DNA of 9,212 nt. Origin: Oceanospirillales bacterium (GTDB taxonomy: Bacteria; Pseudomonadota; Gammaproteobacteria; Xanthomonadales; SZUA-36). The stretch's first letter is position 1. The number at the start of each line of letters is the position of its first letter. The stretch lies in assembly GCA_003232965.1 (NCBI GenBank), contig QIKG01000250.1, positions 1 through 9,212 of the forward strand. Reading direction: 5' to 3'. A program made the translations under genes and the position numbers. This document shows, piece after piece, positions 6,026 to 9,212 of the stretch. Below the pieces are notes generated by a model. The model worked only from the letters and a program-made list of their open reading frames with translations, had not been told where the DNA came from and searched no databases.

Positions 6026-6108
6026 GAGGTAACTCAGAACAGGCACTCGGTAAAACCCCTGGCTCCAGTTTTCTTCGACATATTTAACGCTATGCGATAT
6101 AACATTTG
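6026..6108 (+). repeat. 83-bp dispersed direct repeat, copy B
   Basis: This copy is identical to 2007-2089 except for A at 6080 in place of G. It lies in the same orientation, 4,019 bases to the right of copy A, and lacks the extra tandem 24-bp unit. It sits in the non-coding gap between the divergent fic and vapBC genes. Confidence 0.92.
6075..6103 (+). promoter_or_regulatory. Possible outward promoter inside the 83-bp repeat
   Basis: TCGACA (6075-6080) and TATAAC (6098-6103) match the sigma-70 boxes at five of six positions each, with a 17-base spacer. The only base that differs between the two repeat copies falls on the last position of the -35 box, making copy A (TCGACG) weaker. Transcription would start near 6110 and meet the terminator-like hairpin at 6150-6200. 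Confidence 0.4.
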
Positions 6109-6149
6109 AATTAGTAAATAATGGCTTTTGTGTTTTGTTTGGGGTAGCC

Positions 6150-6200
6150 AGCTCTGTGATGTAGAGATCTCTGATAATATGAGTATGACAGAGCTTTTTT
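6150..6200 (+). terminator. Terminator-like hairpin upstream of vapBC
   Basis: AGCTCTGT (6150-6157) pairs with ACAGAGCT (6188-6195), followed by six T residues (6195-6200). The 30-base loop holds a second palindrome, AGAGATCTCT (6163-6172), so the structure is probably branched. It would stop transcripts entering from the left before the vapBC promoter. The long loop makes it less certain than the terminator at 1865. Confidence 0.55.
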
Positions 6201-6236
6201 ATACCGTCTAAGGCATCCTAAGAGAAAAACATTGTT

Positions 6237-6295
6237 CCTTACTATTTGCCTTTAGTAAGGATATGTTATAATCTTACTATGCCAGTTATAGTAAG
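6237..6295 (+). promoter_or_regulatory. Promoter and paired operators of the vapBC operon
   Basis: An extended -10 box, TG-T-TATAAT (6264-6272), is the promoter core; TTGCCT (6246-6251) is a weak -35 at 15 bases. Two inverted repeats of the same half-site flank it. The first is CCTTACTA (6237-6244) with TAGTAAGG (6253-6260). The second is CTTACTAT (6273-6280) with ATAGTAAG (6288-6295). The first overlaps the -35 region and the second overlaps the start point and the Shine-Dalgarno. Four half-sites around a promoter is the usual layout for autorepression by a VapB-type antitoxin and its toxin complex. Confidence 0.85.
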
Positions 6296-6304
6296 GAAAT
6301 AAAT

Positions 6305-6526
6305 ATGCCTAAAATTACATCAAAAAGACAAATTACTCTTCCAATAGATCAGTGTGCTATTGCTCAAATTAATACCGGAGATGAAGTAGATAGTTACGTC
6401 GATAGACAAGGTGTTATTAGTATTGTGAAAAAATCAAAAGGCGTAGCTTCTGGTTTTTTAAGTAATATTAAAGCTGATAAATTGGTTAGTGAAAAAGAAT
6501 CACTACTGAGCTCTATTGATCTATGA
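6305..6526 (+). CDS. vapB: AbrB/MazE-family antitoxin (VapB type)
   Basis: This is a 73-aa protein with AAGGA at 6293-6297, seven bases before the ATG. Residues 3-43 are a swapped-hairpin AbrB/SpoVT DNA-binding domain (KITSKRQITLPIDQCAIAQI, then GDEVDSYVDRQGVISIVKK). Residues 44-73 form the tail that would wrap around and block the toxin. The stop overlaps the toxin start (ATGA, 6523-6526), so the two are translationally coupled with the antitoxin first, as in standard type II systems. In this family the antitoxin dimer binds its own operators, strengthened by the toxin; the palindromes at 6237-6295 fit. The family is often called VapB when paired with a PIN toxin. Confidence 0.9.
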   Translation: MPKITSKRQITLPIDQCAIAQINTGDEVDSYVDRQGVISIVKKSKGVASGFLSNIKADKLVSEKESLLSSIDL

Positions 6527-6957
6527 TCGCTGTTGATTCAAATGTATTGCTTCGTTATCTACTTCGTGATGATGTGAGGCAAGCAAATAAAGCGAGGAAA
6601 TTAATTGTCGGTATCCATAAAGTACTCGTAGTTGACGCAGTACTAGTGGAGACAATATGGGTGCTGACAGGGAATCGCTATAAACTGAGTAAGGAACAAG
6701 TAATTGATACCGTGATGGCCTTATTTGCAGAGACAAATATTGTTTTTGAAGATCCGCAGGTTGTTTGGTGCGCTTTAAAAGATTTCACTTTAGCTGAATC
6801 AATCAAAGTAAAGGGTAAAGTTAAACATGCAGGTTTCGCAGACACACTAATTATTAATAAATCGATAAAATATGGGCAAATCAATCGCGTTGATGTTTCT
6901 CCTTTCTATACATTCGATAAAGCGGCTTTATTAATTGCTGGCACAAAAGAACCATAA
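6523..6957 (+). CDS. vapC: PIN-domain ribonuclease toxin (VapC type)
   Basis: This is a 144-aa protein, the normal size for a PIN toxin. All four acidic metal-binding residues are visible: D5 in IAVDSNVLLRYLL, E43 in VETIWVL, D107 in FADTLI and D132 in TFDKAA. PIN-domain VapC toxins cut specific RNAs, often initiator tRNA or 23S rRNA, with Mg2+ or Mn2+, and are held inactive by the AbrB-type partner. With an intact active site and antitoxin, the pair should be functional. The RNA target cannot be read from the sequence. The last 188 bases before parC contain no gene and no convincing terminator. Confidence 0.93.
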   Translation: MIAVDSNVLLRYLLRDDVRQANKARKLIVGIHKVLVVDAVLVETIWVLTGNRYKLSKEQVIDTVMALFAETNIVFEDPQVVWCALKDFTLAESIKVKGKVKHAGFADTLIINKSIKYGQINRVDVSPFYTFDKAALLIAGTKEP

Positions 6958-7145
6958 TATCCAAGCAAGTCAAGAGCAAAGTCAAGAGGGTCAGGTGAAC
7001 TTGACGGATTATTAATTCATGGGTTCTCACTATGAGTTATCCCCAGTTCACGATCAATCAGTTTACTTTCTAACACATCGTGACTATGTGGTTGTCCCAC
7101 ATGTTGCTCGGGGGCCGGGAAGACATTTATAGATTGATGCCGTAT

Positions 7146-9212
7146 TTATTCAGCCAATTGTATTGCTGTCACCCGCTGAAAACCGCGCGGTAATTTACGC
7201 CCGCGTTTAGCCCGCTCGGCGGTATAGTGTTCGAGGTCTTTAGCACTCATGCGCAAGTAGCGAGCTCCCGCCCATACCAGAATTTCACCGCCTACGGGCA
7301 GAACCGCGATTCCCACAACCCATTCTTCACCTGCTTTAACAATTTTGGGTGGAATATTAATTAATTTATTACCCTTGCCTTTGGCCAGTTCTGGTAATTC
7401 AGATAAGGGATAAACCAACAGGTGACCACCGCTGGTTACACAAGCGATCAAATCGGTTTCATAGTCGCTCACCAAGGCAGGGCTCAAGGGGATTGATCCG
7501 GGTGGCAGGGTGAGTACTCGCTTGCCGGCTTTTACTTTGCCATATAAGTTTTCGGTAGCGGTTACAAAACCATAACCATAGTTGCTTGCGAGGACTATTT
7601 TATCAGTGGGATCAGCAGCAATAACAGACAGGAAGCGACTGCCTTCCGGGGGCGAAAACGGTTTGGTTAATGGTTCACCTAATGAGCGTGCTGAGGGCAG
7701 GTTATGTGCAGTTAAGGAATAAGCCCGTCCGCTGCTATCGAGGAAAACCGCCAATTGGTTGCTGCGCCCACGGGCGGCGTGCTGGAATTCATCGCCGGAA
7801 CGATAGTTTAGACTTTCGGGGTCTATTTCATGACCCTTGGCAGCCCGCACCCAGCCCGATTGTGAGAGGATAATAGTGACTGGTTCTGAGGTCAGCAGAT
7901 CGGCTTCATTCAATGCTTGGGCATTATCGCGAGCAACAATCGGGGAACGCCGGGCATCGCCGTAGCGTCCGGCATCGGCCAGCAGTTCTTTCTTGATCAG
8001 GGTTTTCATTCGCTGTTTGGAACTCAATGTCAGTTCAAGTTTTTGGCGTTCTTCATCGAGTGCATCGCGTTCGCCCTGAAGTTTGAATTCTTCCAATTTA
8101 GCCAGATAACGCAACTTCAAATCAAGGATAGCATCAGCTTGTGTGCCAGTAAGCTCAAAGCGCTGCATCATGACCTGCTTAGGCTCATCTTCTGTGCGAA
8201 TAATGTGAATGACTTCATCAATGTTCAGATAAGCAATCAGAAGGCCTTCGAGAATATGCAGGCGATCAACCACTTGATCGAGACGGTACTCCAGTCGCCG
8301 AGTAACGGTTTGCAAGCGGAACTGTAACCACTCAGTGAGGATTTGTTTAAGATTGCGAACCCCGGGCTTGCCGTTAATACCAATGACATTGAGATTAACC
8401 CTGTAAGTGCGCTCCATATCAGTGGTCGCAAACAGGTGATTCATTAACTGCTCAATATTCACCCGGTTTGAGCGGGGAACAATGACCAGTCGAGTCGGGT
8501 TTTCGTGATCAGATTCATCCCGCAGGTCTTCAACCATGGGTAGTTTTTTAGCCCGCATTTGCGCCGCGATTTGCTCTAGAATTTTAGCACCTGATACCTG
8601 ATGAGGCAGGGCAGTGACGATAACATCACCATTTTCTTTTTCATAAATCGCACGCATGCGTAGGCCGCCGTTACCCGTGGCGTATATTTTTCGTATATCT
8701 TCATGCGGGGTAATAATTTCAGCTTCGGTGGGATAGTCGGGGCCGGGAATATGTTCACACAGTTCATCAACTGTGGTGCGGGAGTTTTCCATTAGGCGAA
8801 TACAGGCACTGACCACTTCGTTCAAATTATGCGGTGGAATATCGGTAGACATACCCACCGCAATCCCCATAGTGCCATTCAGCAAAACATTAGGTAGGCG
8901 TGCAGGCAGCATGGTGGGCTCTTTCAAAGTGCCATCAAAATTTGGCTGCCAGTCAACCGTGCCTTGCCCCAGTTCCTGCAACAAAGATTTTGAATAGGCG
9001 GTTAAGCGCGATTCGGTATAGCGCATTGCCGCAAATGATTTGGGGTCATCAGGTGAGCCAAAATTTCCCTGGCCGTCAACCAGCGGGTAACGGTAGGAAA
9101 AAGGTTGCGCCATCAGTACCATGGCTTCATAAGAAGCTGAATCACCATGCGGATGGTATTTGCCGATAACATCACCAATAGTACGCGCCGATTTTTTATG
9201 CTTAGACTGAGC
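7146..9212 (-). CDS. parC: DNA topoisomerase IV subunit A (5' end outside window)
   Basis: The frame is open from the right window edge to the stop at 7146 and gives 688 residues. It lacks only about 55 N-terminal residues of the E. coli-type protein (752 aa). ParC forms the DNA-cutting subunit of topoisomerase IV with ParE and separates linked daughter chromosomes. The quinolone region reads GKYHPHGDSASYEAM. Ser and Glu are present at the positions equivalent to E. coli Ser80 and Glu84, so no common resistance change is seen. The catalytic tyrosine is in AAMRYTESRL (equivalent to Tyr120). The core DGTLKEPTMLPARLPNVLLN and GTMGIAVGMSTDIPPHNLNE follow, then the coiled-coil and gate region (to about 410 of the fragment), and a C-terminal beta-propeller starting around ARGRSNQLAVFLDSSGRAYS. 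An ATG at 9122 is internal, not the start. parE is not in the window. Confidence 0.97.
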   Translation of the reverse strand, partial: AQSKHKKSARTIGDVIGKYHPHGDSASYEAMVLMAQPFSYRYPLVDGQGNFGSPDDPKSFAAMRYTESRLTAYSKSLLQELGQGTVDWQPNFDGTLKEPTMLPARLPNVLLNGTMGIAVGMSTDIPPHNLNEVVSACIRLMENSRTTVDELCEHIPGPDYPTEAEIITPHEDIRKIYATGNGGLRMRAIYEKENGDVIVTALPHQVSGAKILEQIAAQMRAKKLPMVEDLRDESDHENPTRLVIVPRSNRVNIEQLMNHLFATTDMERTYRVNLNVIGINGKPGVRNLKQILTEWLQFRLQTVTRRLEYRLDQVVDRLHILEGLLIAYLNIDEVIHIIRTEDEPKQVMMQRFELTGTQADAILDLKLRYLAKLEEFKLQGERDALDEERQKLELTLSSKQRMKTLIKKELLADAGRYGDARRSPIVARDNAQALNEADLLTSEPVTIILSQSGWVRAAKGHEIDPESLNYRSGDEFQHAARGRSNQLAVFLDSSGRAYSLTAHNLPSARSLGEPLTKPFSPPEGSRFLSVIAADPTDKIVLASNYGYGFVTATENLYGKVKAGKRVLTLPPGSIPLSPALVSDYETDLIACVTSGGHLLVYPLSELPELAKGKGNKLINIPPKIVKAGEEWVVGIAVLPVGGEILVWAGARYLRMSAKDLEHYTAERAKRGRKLPRGFQRVTAIQLAE

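Noticed and set aside
7086..7102. Hairpin ATGTGG/CCACAT after parC as terminator
   Set aside because: The stem is only six pairs and no T tract follows on either strand.
9125..9150. Quinolone-resistance change in parC
   Set aside because: The Ser and Glu at positions equivalent to E. coli 80 and 84 are both present. Serine at the position of Cys82 is not a resistance position I know of.

Overview
The window looks like an accessory stretch of a gammaproteobacterial chromosome. The best anchor is the end of parC (topoisomerase IV subunit A) on the minus strand at the right edge, whose core closely follows the E. coli type. Moderate GC, AT-rich accessory genes, an IS1380-type transposase and a BlaI/M56/TonB operon would fit a marine or environmental Cellvibrionales/Pseudomonadales-like bacterium, but below class level this is a guess.

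Layout from left to right. Positions 1-485 hold the 3' end of an IS1380-family element. At 565-1828 a two-gene plus-strand operon encodes a membrane-anchored Sel1-like protein and a small exported glycine-rich protein. It is closed by a perfect palindromic terminator. Positions 1890-2400 are repeat-rich: two short tandem repeats, copy A of an 83-bp dispersed repeat, and a frameshifted remnant of a Sel1/TPR-like gene with its own hairpin. From 4024 down to 2411 (minus strand) runs a BlaI-type repressor, an M56 (BlaR1-like) membrane metalloprotease and a TonB C-terminal domain. The last two probably form one gene split by a frameshift. Two BlaI-type operators sit in the promoter. Positions 4128-4290 hold a 51-bp tandem palindromic repeat.

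From 5810 down to 4320 (minus strand) is a 496-aa Fic protein with an AbiEi-like N-terminus and an intact inhibitory motif. It is preceded by a promoter and repeated GATTAATA motifs. Copy B of the 83-bp repeat (6026-6108) carries a plausible outward promoter and is followed by a terminator-like hairpin. Next comes a complete VapBC-type toxin-antitoxin pair (6305-6957) with two clear palindromic operators around an extended -10 promoter. parC fills the rest.

Functionally, the window is a cluster of self-regulating stress or defence modules between an IS element and a housekeeping gene: a repressor/protease sensor, a regulated Fic enzyme and a PIN-domain toxin-antitoxin. The two 83-bp repeats lie in the same orientation 4,019 bp apart. 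They bracket the pseudogene, the BlaI/M56/TonB operon, the 51-bp repeats and the fic gene, which may mark that block as a unit that moved or can be lost.
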